DNA of 64,000 nt from Quillaja saponaria (GCA_029379385.1 CM055606.1:17881142-17945141); one strand, 5' to 3'; counted from the stretch's first letter, positions 24,271-36,512 are shown. The notes: generated by a model not told the origin, from the letters alone. Numbers and translations are program-made.

Positions 24271-24954
24271 GGTGATCGATCTTATGCATGATATGTTATC
24301 ATTAGTAAGTGACTATTAAGAATATCACATGCACAAGAATTATGAATTTTTAGAACTACTCATAAGAATTGAATATAATGCTTTATGATTATTTCTCAAT
24401 TCATGAAAATTGAGTTGAAAATTCTAATTACAATTCTAAAATTTGGGTCAAATAGAAAAATTAAAATTATACAGTTCAATTTTCAATTCTAATTCTAATT
24501 TACTGCATCCAAATGGACCTTAAATGCTTTTCTTATTCTTAACCATATGTACTATCTAAATTTAATAGTTTAAATTTAATAGTTTTGGGTTGATTACGAA
24601 TCTTTTTTTTGTTTAAAAAAATAAATTTAAATCTTAAAGAACCAAAATAGAAAAAATAATAATTATAATATATATAAAGTATTAATTATTCAAAAAATTT
24701 AAATATGATAGATTATAATTTGGATCCATGTAGTTTTACTATTTTCTCAATTGGATCACATTGTTTGAACTTTTTAAAGTGATCATTGTACTTTTATATT
24801 TCAGTAGAGTTCTTATATACATTTCTTTTTAACAAGGATTTCTTATGTAGTTTCATATATCTTTAATAAAACTTAATTTCAATTAGGTCTTGAACATGCA
24901 TTTTCATTAAAAAGAGAAAGAAAAGATTTAGTCCTTTCTTAATTATATATATTA

Positions 24955-25760
24955 ACTAACTATAAAATTACGAAATTTTATTTTAAAAAAATATATTGTA
25001 GCATATATCCTCATATCATTGAACTATCATATCATAAATTTATGTTCTATGATCACTTCTAGGTTGAAAATTTACAATTTATTGTACATTTTCACGGACA
25101 AATTCAAGTTTAGTGCAAGAACTGTAAATTTGGCACTCACCAACAAACTATAAATTTGGTGGGAACCAACTAAATAGATTCAGAAAATAAATGAGCATTT
25201 ACTTTTATAAGAAGAAAACATCCGTTTCTAATGGTGTATACCTATTAACTATAAAATTAAACGTATATCAACAAATAACGAACTTACAAAAAAAAAGTAT
25301 TATAATAGATCGTATAATTAATTTTTATTCTATTTTCGCTTTTTAGGTTGAAAAAATGCATTCACTTTTTGGTACTATCACGAACTAGTTTTATGTTTGT
25401 TGTATGCTAACAAATTATAAATTTGTTCGTGTACCGACCAACTATCAATCAACTATAAATTTGGTGCGCACCAATGAAATAAATCCCTTCCGTACTTTTA
25501 ATGATCATAACATTTTAATGATCATAACATTCTTTACTGAATTTTTGAATAGAAAACATTCAATTGGTTTCTAGGTTTCCGGTAACGTATACCAACTAAT
25601 TATCAAAATAATTAGGACTACCAACTAATAACGAACTTTGCAAAAAAAATCTATGGTAGTAAATACTCACATCAAACTATCATATCATTAATTCTTGTTC
25701 AATTCCCCCTTCAAGGAGCAAACATTCATTAACATTTGAATCAAATAAAAAGCATTTCAA
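24955..25760. repeat. Three-unit diverged tandem repeat, about 300-350 bp
   Basis: Units begin near 24955, 25240 and 25590 with AACTA..(A)TTA/ATAAAATTA-type sequence. They share AACGAACTT(A/T)(A/G)CAAAAAAA, CTATCATATCAT(A/T)AATT, TAGGTTGAAAA and ACTATAAATTTGGTG(G/C)G(A/C)ACCAA.. blocks. Single relatives of the last block also occur near 23606 and 40478, so this is a dispersed repeat family. Confidence 0.55.
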
Positions 25761-26930
25761 GAAATGAACAGACATTTATAAGAGGCCAACGTTTTTTTTT
25801 TCCTTCCTTCGTGGCACAAAATACAAATATACGAGGTCAAAGTATCCTAAACACAGTATGTATAGGCTGAAAAGAAGAAAAACCCACAGTAAGGACTAAG
25901 TAGCCAAAATATTCAACTCAAATGGCAATGTATATAGTTGTAACTCTGTATTTTTGTCCGGATGTGGTTTGAACGTAACTGACTTCAACTTCAGGTTTCT
26001 AGCTTTCTGTTGGCAGGAAACTGCGAGAGAAATATGTAATCACATGGGATAAACGACTGAACAAACAGTGAACGGGAAACATGGAGGTCCTTTGCCACGC
26101 AGTTTGCCTATTTAGAGGTTGCCAGCTTTATCTGCTTTGGTTGTCACTTTTCACTATATAATCCCAAGCAGTCTTTGTTTGTTTTCCTCAATTACTTATC
26201 CAGCAAACAAACTTTGTTTTTACCTTTTATATATGTTTATGCGTCTTAGCCAACCCATTTGTATTTTGTAGGATTACCCATTCACTCCCCTGAAATACTC
26301 TTCTGGGTCTTCGCTATTTTGTAGTCTCTTCTTTGAAACATCCATTTTCAAACTCTTGGTTCTTCCGTCAGAACTCAGATTGAAGGTGGGTTTCGTTTGT
26401 CTTAGTCGTTGAGCATCAGTTACCTGATTTTCGTCACAGTTTCAGGGCTGTCTCTAAACACATTGCTTCAATTTTCGCCTTCATTTCCATGAAATTTTTT
26501 AGATTACATTTTTACTTTGTGGGTCTTGCATAATTTTGAGTGAGTTCTGTCTGAGTGTTTTTCGTTGCCAACGATGTTATGGGTTTTCATTTGTTTTAGA
26601 GATTATAAGCATGCATGATGTTTCTTTTGTTTGAGTTTGAGGAACGGAATGATGCCAAACAAGTGGTTGTGCAGCTGTTTATGGCTCTACTATCTGTTTG
26701 TTTTGTTCTTATTCTTATGATGTTTCTGATTACATGTTTGATGTTTTTTTTCTTGATCTTATTGTTGATCTCACTGCTTCAATCTTTTGCAGCTGATGCA
26801 CAATTTAGTAAGCCTTTGTTGACAATTGATCTATGTATTTTGTTTATTAGCTGATCTCACAGCTTCAATCTTTTTATTTTGTTGGATTTCTCATTGTATA
26901 GAGTTTACAACTTGTAGTTGGCTGTTTCAG

Positions 26931-29900
26931 ATGGATTCTGTTCGTGGTAATAGGGAAGATGGTGAGTATTCTGCCATTAGAGCAAAAGGAGAAATTGGTT
27001 TCATAGATTTTGAGGCAGAGAAGTCTGCTAGCAATTATGTCAAAAATGAGGAGAAACAAACTGTCATATCTTTCCCATTTCCTTTTGTGAATGGGAAGCC
27101 TCAGTCTGTATTTGTTGGAGATACTTCTGCAACTTCATAACTATCCAGAATACAACTGCTAAACCAGTGGATCTGTGGAGCGTCCGCATTTTTGCTTCAA
27201 ATCTTGAGGATTCCTTTACTCTTTCTCTGATGGAACCTCCATCAGCAAATTCAGATGCAAATACTATCAAAGAATTTCTGGAGTTCTTTACATTGGAGGA
27301 CAGGATGCTTCTGCCGCATGATATTTTGACAATATGGCTATCATGCAAACCGAAAGAGATAGGCTTGCCCACATCAGTTGTGAATTTTGATGTCGGGGAT
27401 GAAAGAATAGAAAGGGTGGTTTTTCTCTTAGTTGAAGATCATATAATCTCCCAATCTTTGGTTTCAAGAAAAACTTATTCAAGAAACATAAGAAAAGAAA
27501 AAGTCAACACGGATAATTTCGTACCTGGGTCACGTCCTGCAAGGCTGTTAGGTAGAGTATCTAGAAGTAGGCAGCTTCCTTAATATGACATTCCAAAGGA
27601 CGACAGAGAATTGCTTAAGAGCAACCGGACACCTGATGCTGTCAACAGAGGTCTTATAAGAGAAAATTATGTTTCTTACTTCAAAACATTAGTGATGATG
27701 GAAGAAATATAATTAGAGGTAACATTTTCACTGTAAATTACTGAAAAAAAGAAGAAGAGACAATTACTTGACTGAGATCTTTGTTTCAATTATTTTCTTA
27801 TAACGAGTTCTTTTTTATGGGAAGACATGAGACCTAACATTCTCTCCTATTCAGAAGATCCAAGGGTTGACTTTCCTGAAAGCCTATTTATTCTTTCCTT
27901 CCCCCTCTCCAATAAAAAATATAGTAATAAGAAGAAGACATGAGGACCACACTAGAGAAAAAAGGGGAGGTAATTCTTGTCCCTTGAGGTTCCAGGCCTT
28001 GCTGAAAGAAGGCCCTCACTTGTCCATGGGGATTATATTTTTGCCAAGCTTGTTGCTGACTACAGAGATTATAAAACATATCAGGTGTGTGCCTACATAT
28101 GTCGGATTTTTTCGAGTTGCACATAATCAAATATTTGGCCTTAGTTGCATTGATATTATTAGAATATTACTTGTACATGAACTATCCAGCTATTTGGATG
28201 CTAACTGTACAAGGATGTAGCCTTATGAATTTCACCTATTTATAGGTAAACATGAAGAGAAGGGAACTATAAACTGCATTACATGTATTCTGTAGGTCAA
28301 ATTGGTTATTAGTACTTAATGATTCTCCACTATATTAATTTTATTTGCCAAATTGAATGCGGAATTCTGCAGGGATATATTTATCATATGGAATCTGATA
28401 AGGTATACCTGAAGTTTTCTGGGAACTTTCATTTTTCTCATAAGAATAACAAACTATATAATGTTTTTTTCAGATATAAACGGCTCAACTTGAGAAGATT
28501 ATATCAGTCTATTATTGTTGCAGGAAACCTAGGAGAGTTTCTATTTCCATCTGAGTACTTCGGAAGAAGGCAAATTCAAATAACTCCTGTTATTCCTATG
28601 TCCGGTTCTCTGAATGACGAGCAGATCCATTCAGTTGAGATGATTCTTGGCTGCAAAAGGAGCACCGCCTTATGTGATTCATGGTCCTCCTGGTACAGGC
28701 AAGACTATGACAGTTGTGGAAGGCTGGAAGCAATCCTCCAGCTCTACACAACTCATGAGGCTGCTAGGATTCTTGTGTGTGCACCCTCAAATAGTGCAGC
28801 TGACTACATGCTAGAGAGACTCCTCAGTCAGAAGGCTGTTGAATTTAGAAAGAATGAAATATTCAGGCTCAATGCACATACTTGTCCCTATGATGATGTG
28901 AAACCTGAATTCATCCTTTTCTATTTCTTTGATGAGCTTATTTCCAAGTGTCCTCCACTCGGTGCCCTATGTTATAGGATCATTGTATCAACTTATATGA
29001 GTGTCTCTCTGCTTTATGCAGAAGGTGTTGAGCGGGGTCACTTCAGTCACATATTTTTGGATGAGGCTGAACATGCCTCTAAACCAGAGACCATGGTCCC
29101 TATGTATAGGCTTAGCAAAAGGGATACGGTCGTTGTACTTGCAGGCAATCCTATGCAATTAGGGCCATTAGTATATTCTTGAAGCGTAGAAAGTTATGAA
29201 TTAGGGAAATCTTACTTGGAAAGACTATTTAATTACGAATTTATTACAATGAGGATGAAAATTACTTAACCAAACTTGTTAGAATCTACAGATGTCATCC
29301 GGAGATTTTATGTCTCCCTTCACTGCTTTTATTCAATGGAGAATTGATTGCATGTAAAGATGACTCATTCTCCTTCGCAAGTTGGGTAGAGTTCCTTCCT
29401 AACAAGGAATTCTCTATTCTTTTCATTGGTATCCAAGGATGTGATGAGAGAAAAGTAAATAATCCATCATGGTTTAACAGAATAGAAGCAAGGTCTTAGA
29501 GGTCACTACAAGGCTGCAAGCTGCTGGCAATCTAAGAGATGACACCTTATCGGAAGCAAGTGCTGAAACTCAAAAGAGCATTTGAAAGCATGGGTATGGA
29601 TGAGATCAAAATTGGAAGTGTAGAGCAATTTAAGGGACGGGAAAGGCAGGTTGTGATAATAGTTTGACAGAGTTCACTGTTTGGGATTCTTGAGAAATCA
29701 AAAAAGGCTCAATGTAGCTTTGACTCGTGCCATGTCATTGCTGGTGATAATTGGGAATCCACATTCTATGCAAGGTATTGATTTTTCACTAAAAACTCAC
29801 CAATTCAGTCCGCTCGTCAAATAGTAAGGAATCCACTGAATGCTGTAGACGAGAGATTTTGGTATATGTCTTATGCATCATCTAGATTGATTTTTTCTAT

Positions 29901-30435
29901 AGCCTAGGCAGTCCTGATTAAATTATCTTCCACTGCCTAATTTTACCAAGAACAATATTGCATATAATTTCAGTCAGTTTTAATTTAACCTATTAATGTC
30001 AATGTTAGCTTGATATGTAATTGAGCTGATATTATCCTAAATGGTATCAAGGACTTACTGTTTGTGAGGTCCTCAGTTCTAGTTGTTATTCTGGTGTTAT
30101 GTTTCCACTTCTATCTCAGTTACTTCAAGGTTCACCTCCAGTTTTAGAAATCGACATGATGGCTAGACTCTGATAATGAGAATATGTTTTTGTTTGGCAG
30201 GACCATATTGGAATATGCTCTTGTGGCATTGCGTGGACAACTCGTCTTACAAAATTTGTTCTCTCCCTGAAAGAAAGGAGCTCTCAGTTAAGGACCCTGC
30301 ACAGGATTCTCACTTCAACCATGCCACAAAAAATGATTTACCCTGAAAATGTTGAATGGGGGCCAGGACCCAGTGCGAACAGATTTTCCGAAACCTGGTG
30401 CAGATGAAGCTGAATGGTCTGATGGTTGGAAGTGA
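26931..30435 (+). pseudogene. SDE3-type RNA helicase pseudogene (SF1, UPF1-like)
   Basis: Relic of SDE3, the MOV10/UPF1-type helicase that acts in RNA silencing. The match runs from the N-terminus (GEIGFIDFEAEKSASNY at 26931-27140) through 27150-27720, 27970-28085 and 28375-29180 to 29185-29790 and a last exon near 30201-30435 ending EAEWSDGWK. Lesions: frameshift at about 27128; TAA at 27581 and 27710; poor third exon; TGA at 29180; many more stops after 29260. The P-loop ([11 protein letters not shown] at 28683-28706) is out of frame because of an extra A in the AAAA run at 28655. The frame is regained near 28722, so a 287-codon frame stays open without a Walker A. Motif II reads DEAEH instead of DEAGQ, and the next motif GNPMQLGP instead of GDPRQLGP. 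It cannot make an active helicase. Confidence 0.93.
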
Positions 30436-30876
30436 ATTTCTTGCATCTATGATCTTTCAAGCAGTAGTTGAGTTTTTTGTTTCACGTACCAGTGATGTTT
30501 GCAATGGAAAAGATAAAATTTCCAAGTATACATGCTAGTTTTCTGTAAGCCCCCCATATCTCCATCTCCATCCCCATCCCCAAGAAAAAAGTAGAATAAA
30601 AAAAAATTGAAAATTGCTTCTGCTATCTGGCAATTCAAAAGTTAACAACAGAATTGAATTTGCACAATCAAAATTGATATACTCCATACACCATTTGAGG
30701 GTATATTATGCAGAGCATACCTCGTTGAGGATACTTTTGCTCATTAACTCAACTTTATAGTTTTGTCTTAGCAATATACAGTATAGGTAATGGAAAACTA
30801 CACATGAAAAAGATGGAACAAAGTATGTCTGATGATCCTATTGATGCCTGACTCGCTCCATCCTAAATCAGTTTCA
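30436..30876. other. Short intergenic stretch
   Basis: No gene was seen. It is 3' flanking DNA of both converging neighbours and includes a CCATCTCC/CCATCCCC low-complexity patch at about 30560-30580. Confidence 0.4.
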
Positions 30877-31964
30877 TCACTGATGAATGAGACAAACAAA
30901 TAACCCAGCTAGTACCAAAATCATGCTATCATAAACCAGCTCCGTCCCTGATGAATCTCGAACTGGTTTGTCTGATGGCCCTGTTGATGCCTGAGGTCTA
31001 TCAGCAGACTGTGTCCCCAAGCTTGGTGGTGCAGATGGCCTCTCAATAGACTGTGCCCTTAAGCTTGGTGGTGCAGAATGCCTCTCAGCAGACTGTGCCC
31101 TTAAGCTTGGTGGTGCAGATGGTCTCTCAGCAGAATTCGGTGGCACTCTTACCAAAGGTGGTGCAGCAATATGAAAACCTGTTTGATAGCAGCAATCAGA
31201 AGAAAAACCCAAAATTCATAGCTACCTACTGTTAATTAACTACTAATTCTATCATCTTGTTGCAATCAGTCAGTCAGGCCATCCATTTTCCCATCAAACA
31301 TTACCAAAATTACACCCAAGAAAAGCTGTGAATAGACATTGGTCTGGGACAGTAACTGATTATTCCCAAAATTAATTCTTGGGGGTAGATAGCTAAATAC
31401 GAGCACACCTACCTGAATTAGAAGGCTTTCTAATCCATGGGGTTGTTACAGTTATACTGTGGAGAGGTGGCAGAGCTGGTGATCCTGTTGGGTAACATGA
31501 AGGAAAGGAAAACAGTGATTGATTAATTAAACCCTAACTATAATCTTTGAGATTCAATTAATTGAAATTATTGTAACATAGGGTTCAGAATCGGAACCTG
31601 AGCAAATTGAATTCACGGATCCTATCTTCTTGGTGGTGTTTTTCATGGGTGAACAAAACGACTGAAGAGAGAGAATTCTGATTCTGTTAAGAGGAAATCC
31701 TAGGATCTGAGGCTGCCGTAGAAGGTAACACAAGCAAACAGCGCCACTGGAATTGAAGGCAGAGGAGAAGGCATTGCAGCAGTCGGTGGAGACTGAATCT
31801 GACATGTTGTTTGGTGGAGATGAGATGTAAGGAAGGCAAGGAGACAATGAAACGAGCTCGTTGGTGCAGCTGGGTATTGGTGATTGAGGCGGTGGCGCAG
31901 CCATGGAAAGGAGAAGCGTGGAAGAGAGCAAGAAAACAAAGAAGCAAGGAATGGCCGATATCAT
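30877..31964 (-). CDS. GPI-anchored non-specific lipid transfer protein, LTPG copy 1
   Basis: Predicted cell-surface lipid-binding protein. Exons on the minus strand: 31598-31964, 31413-31484, 30877-31178; phases join to 246 residues. The signal peptide is MISAIPCFFVFLLSSTLLLS; the eight-cysteine motif follows (C..C..CC..CLC..C..C, with STDCCNAF and AVCLCYLL). A Pro/Ser-rich stretch holds 14-residue repeats (AERPSAPPSLRAQS type), then a hydrophobic tail (YDSMILVLAGLFVCLIHQ) that fits a GPI signal after a small-residue site near DSSGT. An in-frame ATG at 32042 would add 26 hydrophilic residues before the signal peptide, so 31964 is preferred. It is the first of four LTPG genes in a row. Confidence 0.88.
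31000..31137 (-). repeat. 42-bp coding minisatellite in LTPG copy 1
   Basis: About three 42-bp units encode the Pro/Ser-rich linker of LTPG copy 1. On the plus strand each contains AAGCTTGGTGGTGCAGA and CCTCTCA.(C/T)AGACTGTGCCC. The length is a multiple of three, so unit gain or loss keeps the frame. Confidence 0.88.
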
Positions 31965-32042
31965 TGTTGAGTGAGAAGTGAAGATGGTTTTGGGAGTGTG
32001 AGAGGAATTTTCTTGTTTCTTTGTTTTCTCTGGTTCCGCCAT

Positions 32043-32734
32043 GGATGGTTGGTTTTGTAAGAAGCTAAATGGCGGGAAGGAGAAGGTGGCTCTGTTTCAA
32101 AAAGAATTCTCATTAATGCCCTTCAACACCCTAGTAATTTTCGTGCTTGTTGTGAGTTGTGCTCTCTAAATTTATTTTATTTTTCACTTTTACCATTCTA
32201 GTTTTACAGATTAATGATCAAAGTAAAAAATAAAATAAAATGTAGATTGTTGGGGCTCAATTGTTCTTTTTCTTTTCCTAATATCAATATAAGTATAAAA
32301 GAAAAAAAAAATAATATATATATATATATATATATATATCTATATATCTATATATCTTTATACATATGAAAAGTACTTGTATTCATTTCCAATTCCTTTG
32401 CTTTTTATTGTAATTTCTTTCTTGGTTTTCATCTTTCATCTTTCATTTTCTATAAAAATGAATTTGAGATTTTTATACCATTTTTTTTTATGCAAAATAC
32501 GTTATGGCATCATGTCAATCATGTTAAGTTAATCTTAAATGTCAGGTTTTAACAATTATATATGAAAAAACAAAAATCTCTAAATTTGTGAAATAACTCA
32601 GCATAAATGTCTGCAATAGTACAATATTCTTGGTATTCTCCTCTCCCTATATTAAGCATACATTACATAGGGTGATTTTACATTATACTGTGATCATCTT
32701 CAAAAAAGGGAAAGAGGTAAAAGAAGATGCAAGA
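32043..32734. other. Intergenic DNA with AT microsatellite
   Basis: Promoter side of LTPG copy 1 and 3' side of LTPG copy 2. No gene was seen. An (AT)n run at about 32314-32357 is interrupted by TATC units. Confidence 0.5.
32314..32357. repeat. (AT)n microsatellite
   Basis: Thirteen or so AT units followed by ATCTATAT variants. Confidence 0.9.
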
Positions 32735-33421
32735 TTAATTGAGTACAAGCATAAAATTCAAGGACAACAGCAGAGTTTGACACAGTAACAGCATCTGGGT
32801 GTTTTCACCCCCTTTTGACACAGATACTTCTGGATCACCATTTTCATTTGCTAATGGCTGCTTTGAGACTGTACTGGAGCTGTTGTTCAATGTCAAATTA
32901 TTTGGTGGAACCTGCACTTCATTTGGAGGTGTAGGCACAAGCACATCTTTTGGAGAAGATGGCTGAGTGAACTCCTTTGGGCTATCTGGTGGAAGTGTTA
33001 CTGGCATTGGTTCCAGAACTACAAATGCAAAACTAAAGTTTCAAAGATGTAAATTCTATTCAACAAAACACTTATAGAAAATTTAATTATTAGCATTATT
33101 ACCTCGACAAAGACTCAATGGAGGGATTGATATGTAACAGTTGGGAAATGGCAACGTAAGTGGGGTATGTAGAAGATCAATGGAAGAGGAGAGTGCTAGT
33201 GAGCAAAAACAATTAAATCCAGTTTGAACTATTTGATTGAGGGTTGTGCAACAACTTCTATCGACGGATATGGCTCTGTTGCTTTGAGTCATGCACTGCA
33301 CAAGGTTTATGTTCTGTGCTGAGCAACTGCCTATCTGGCTTTTGACAGTAGAGGATAGCAAACAAAACACAAACATCAATAACACTGTAAATTTGTGGGA
33401 AAGTATCCTCCTTGACTTCAT
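32735..33421 (-). CDS. GPI-anchored non-specific lipid transfer protein, LTPG copy 2
   Basis: Minus-strand exons 33103-33421 and 32735-33018 join in phase 1 to 200 residues. Start MKSRRILSHKFTVLLMFVFC is a signal peptide; the eight-cysteine lipid-binding motif follows (GSC..VQC..SCC..CFC..NC..LC). A Pro/Ser/Asn-rich linker (PPDSPKEFTQPSSPKD) and a hydrophobic end (MLLLCQTLLLSLNFMLVLN) fit GPI anchoring. It has a single intron where copies 1, 3 and 4 have two or three, so the linker exons are merged or lost. It is the most diverged member of the cluster in the core domain. Upstream ATGs in the same frame (33523, 33448) would put hydrophilic sequence before the signal peptide. Confidence 0.85.
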
Positions 33422-34029
33422 GATCAGAAATGGAAATAAGCTGGACATATGCAGTGGGTAAAAAGGTGAGATACACATTTTTCTGCCACAGAATTCTCTG
33501 TTGTTTGTAAGGTAATTCTGCACAACTTTGCCTACAGTGGTTTGCAGGGTGGAATGGTAAATTATGACCTATGAACTATGATTACACAAATTGTGACAAG
33601 GGGCACTGGTGAAGCATGAACATGGTGTGAATTGCAGGGTTAGGGTATTCATCCACTCGTTTGTGACTATTCTGAAGCAACTTATATATGATGGCGGTGT
33701 GATTTTCAAGCATGAAAGTAACAGAAAATGCTGCTGTCAAAATGAAGATGCTGCATTGTAGTTAAGCCTAATTTTCTTTTTTTAAGGGTACAAAGTTAAT
33801 CCTAAATAAACCAACATAACCAAGAGTCTTGAAATTCTAGGATAAGCCATTGAAATATCAAAGAATCAAATCTTTATTTTCACTACGCATACACATTACA
33901 AAACCAATGCCTACTTGCTTTAATAAATAATCATAATGTGGGTTTGATATAACCACAACAAAACCAAATAATAATCACACACAGAAAAAGAATTGGCAAC
34001 GTACATCCATAAAATCAGTACACAGTAAC
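33422..34029. other. Intergenic DNA between LTPG copies 2 and 3
   Basis: Promoter of copy 2 and 3' flank of copy 3. No gene was seen. Confidence 0.4.
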
Positions 34030-34977
34030 CTAGTAGAATTTTAGAGCAGCCAATCCTATAACAACCAGTAGTAGAGTTGTTGATAGGCTGTATGATACGG
34101 CAGATGATGGTGTCAGAACTGGACGGCTTCCTGCAGTCGTTCCAGCTGGAGCTTCAGAATCCACAGTTGGAGAAGGTGGAGTTAAAAGTGGTGTTGTATC
34201 AGATTGAGGTGCCAAAGCAGGAGTAATTGGTTCTGGGACGTCAGAAGCTGTTAAAACAAAACATTTCAAGTTATGTCAAGCTTCAGCAACTCTTAAACTT
34301 GGTAAAAAAGATACTTATTGCTAATAATGAAGTACCTTCAGGACTAGGAGATGGAATAAATCCATGGGAAGCAGATGGCCCTAGAGATGCCGGTCCTGCC
34401 AATGGGATATGTAGACATATGTAAGACTTATTGATCCAGAGGAAAAAAAAAAGTTGCCAACTTAGCAGGTTGATCTTGCTGAAAGATACTAGGGAAATGG
34501 TAGGAGTTCAAATTACTAATATTACCTGGAGCAGGAAGTGGTGCAGCAGTGGCTGCATATAAAGGAGGAAAATAAATGTAAGTCTTATTGGTCGAAGAAA
34601 CTTTGAAAGAATCCAAATTAATTAACAAAAATTCTACCTTTGCATTGCACTGGGACACCAGGCAAATTACAAGCACGGGGGAGAGAGATGGCTAATGTAC
34701 GATTTATTGGTACCCGGAAAGGAACACTAGCAGTTACAATAAGGCAAAAGCAATCTGTACCATTACTTGTGAGAGATCTCAGTGAATTGCAGCAGTTGGG
34801 TGTAGGTGAGGTACCATTTGAACTGCTACCTGAGAGGAAATTTAGACAAGGGGTGACACTAGATAGCATTGAGGGGCTGCAGGATGTATTAATCTGGCCA
34901 AAAGAGGGTATAGTCATAACCATAGCCATGGTTAATACCGCAGTTAGCCGCCAACAGAGAGGTACAAAGTGCTCCAT
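34030..34977 (-). CDS. GPI-anchored non-specific lipid transfer protein, LTPG copy 3
   Basis: Minus-strand exons 34638-34977, 34526-34552, 34336-34395 and 34030-34247 join in phase 1 throughout to 214 residues. Start MEHFVPLCWRLTAVLTMAMV is a signal peptide. The core has all eight cysteines (TSC..TPC..NCC..CFC..RAC..VQC) and the PINRTLAISLPRAC segment typical of LTPGs. A Pro/Ser/Thr-rich linker (PITPALAPQSDTTPLLTPP) is followed by SYSLSTTLLLVVIGLAALKFY, a clear GPI signal. The second exon is only 27 nt and could easily be missed by gene predictors. Confidence 0.9.
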
Positions 34978-35759
34978 GGAATAATATTCAGCTCGGGTTC
35001 CTGAGTCTTCTAGGAGTTGAGGAATAAAAATTTTCTGGGATTGGAAGTTGGGTTTGGGAGTTTGTGATGATTGGGAAATAGGAGGAGAAGGAAATTTATA
35101 GGGGAAAGAGTTCAAGTAAGAAAAGTGGAGGGAAACAATAGGTGGCTCCAAAGTTGGTTTTGGAGCTCAACTACTTAACTAACTTTTGAGAAAGAAATGG
35201 AATTGAAGTAGTAGGTTGGCATGTTGTGGCATTCACATGTGGGCCTTCCTATGTATTATTTAACATACTTTTTTCCCTTTTATAATTACTAAATATTTTA
35301 CCTTGGAATTTTCTTCTTTGCATTCATATTACTTCTGGAATCTGAAAGAAAAATTCTAGAGAAGCAGGGTCAGAACTTTCTTTTGCCCTGTTTCCAAAAG
35401 GGATCCATGTTTTGGTTTCCCACTCAACTAATATATTAAAATTTATCAAGTTGGTCATCTGCATAACCGACTTCTATAATTTCTTAAGCAAATTCGCAGA
35501 ACAGGTACTGAACTCCTGAAGTTATAAAATTTTGATGTTTGAATACCCTTAAGAAGATAAGCCTGCTACAAAGCACCAACTTTATTATATAGTAGGCGGA
35601 GTTGTTCACCAACATCAACTGTTTCTAATTTGTCTCTTTCTTTCCTAATTCCCCTACAAAAGGCATTACAAACCCAGTTTCAAATTCATCAAAACAATCA
35701 CAACCAAGGTTATACAGCATACGAGTTCAAGGAATTCCAGCAATTTTGAACAAACATCC
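34978..35759. other. Bidirectional promoter region between LTPG copies 3 and 4
   Basis: The two genes diverge from here, with 782 bp between their start codons. No gene was seen. The copy 3 side carries an open frame extending its 5' end to 35151, probably 5' UTR. Confidence 0.5.
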
Positions 35760-36512
35760 ATGGCATACGGGAAAATGGAGATGGGTCTGGTTCTGGTCCT
35801 TGTAACCATGCTTTGGGCAGGAGCTGCAGCTCAATCAAGTTGTACAAATGTGTTAATCAGCCTGTCACCATGCCTTAACTACATAACCGGGAACTCATCA
35901 ATCCCATCTTCAGGATGCTGCTCGCAGCTTGCAGGCGTAGTTCGTTCACAACCAGAGTGCCTGTGTCAGGTCCTTAATGGAGGTGGCTCATCCCTGGGAA
36001 TCAACATCAACCAAACTCAGGCTCTGGCCTTACCTGGTGCTTGTAATGTGCAGACTCCACCCTTGAGCCAGTGTGATGGTAAGCCTGCATGCAAAATACT
36101 GAATCGAAGAAGATGCTGTAACATCTCTATGGTGATTGCATCTTAATTTGACATAAGATTTTCAGCTAACTTGTACTGCTTTCATTGTGATACAGCTGCT
36201 TCACCAGCGGACTCACCTGATGGAACGCCCGAGTCTCCAAATACAGTAACTCCAGGTACAATTCAATCATTCATTCGTTGAACATTTTCAATAATGATCA
36301 ATTGGTACCTGAAACTTAGAATTTGCTTTTTTTCTTTACCTGGGTAGCTCATGATCAAAGTTCACATCTGACATTCAATTGTTGCAGGAAGAGGATCCAG
36401 AACTGTACCCTCAACAGATGATGGCTCATCAGATGGAAATTCCATCAAGTGCTCAATTCCTTTGTTCCTCCTTCTCTCCGCTGCAGCATATGCTTCAAGT
36501 GTCACAACATAA
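35760..36512 (+). CDS. GPI-anchored non-specific lipid transfer protein, LTPG copy 4
   Basis: Exons 35760-36078, 36196-36255 and 36388-36512 join in phase 1 to 167 residues. [20 protein letters not shown] is the signal peptide; the eight-cysteine motif is SSC..SPC..GCC..CLC..GAC..SQC with the conserved [18 protein letters not shown] short Ser/Pro linker ([17 protein letters not shown]) precedes a hydrophobic end ([18 protein letters not shown]) that fits a GPI signal. It is the only plus-strand member of the cluster. Reading through the first donor gives a stop 22 codons further on, so retention of intron 1 would remove the anchor. Confidence 0.9.

Larger units (their letters stand above)
23372..26930. 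other. Repeat-rich intergenic DNA and SDE3-like 5' leader
   Basis: No gene was seen. It contains a degenerate GTGGTTGTTGT-rich array (24010-24270), a three-unit diverged repeat (24955-25760) and, from about 26150, a TATA-like TATATAAT and a T-rich region that was probably the 5' UTR and a 5' UTR intron of the helicase pseudogene. The hydrophobic 79-codon frame at 26615 is T-rich intron-like DNA, not a gene. Confidence 0.5.

Noticed and set aside
26615..26854. 79-codon hydrophobic frame resembling a membrane protein
   Set aside because: T-rich DNA just before the helicase pseudogene with splice-like signals; probably a 5' UTR intron.
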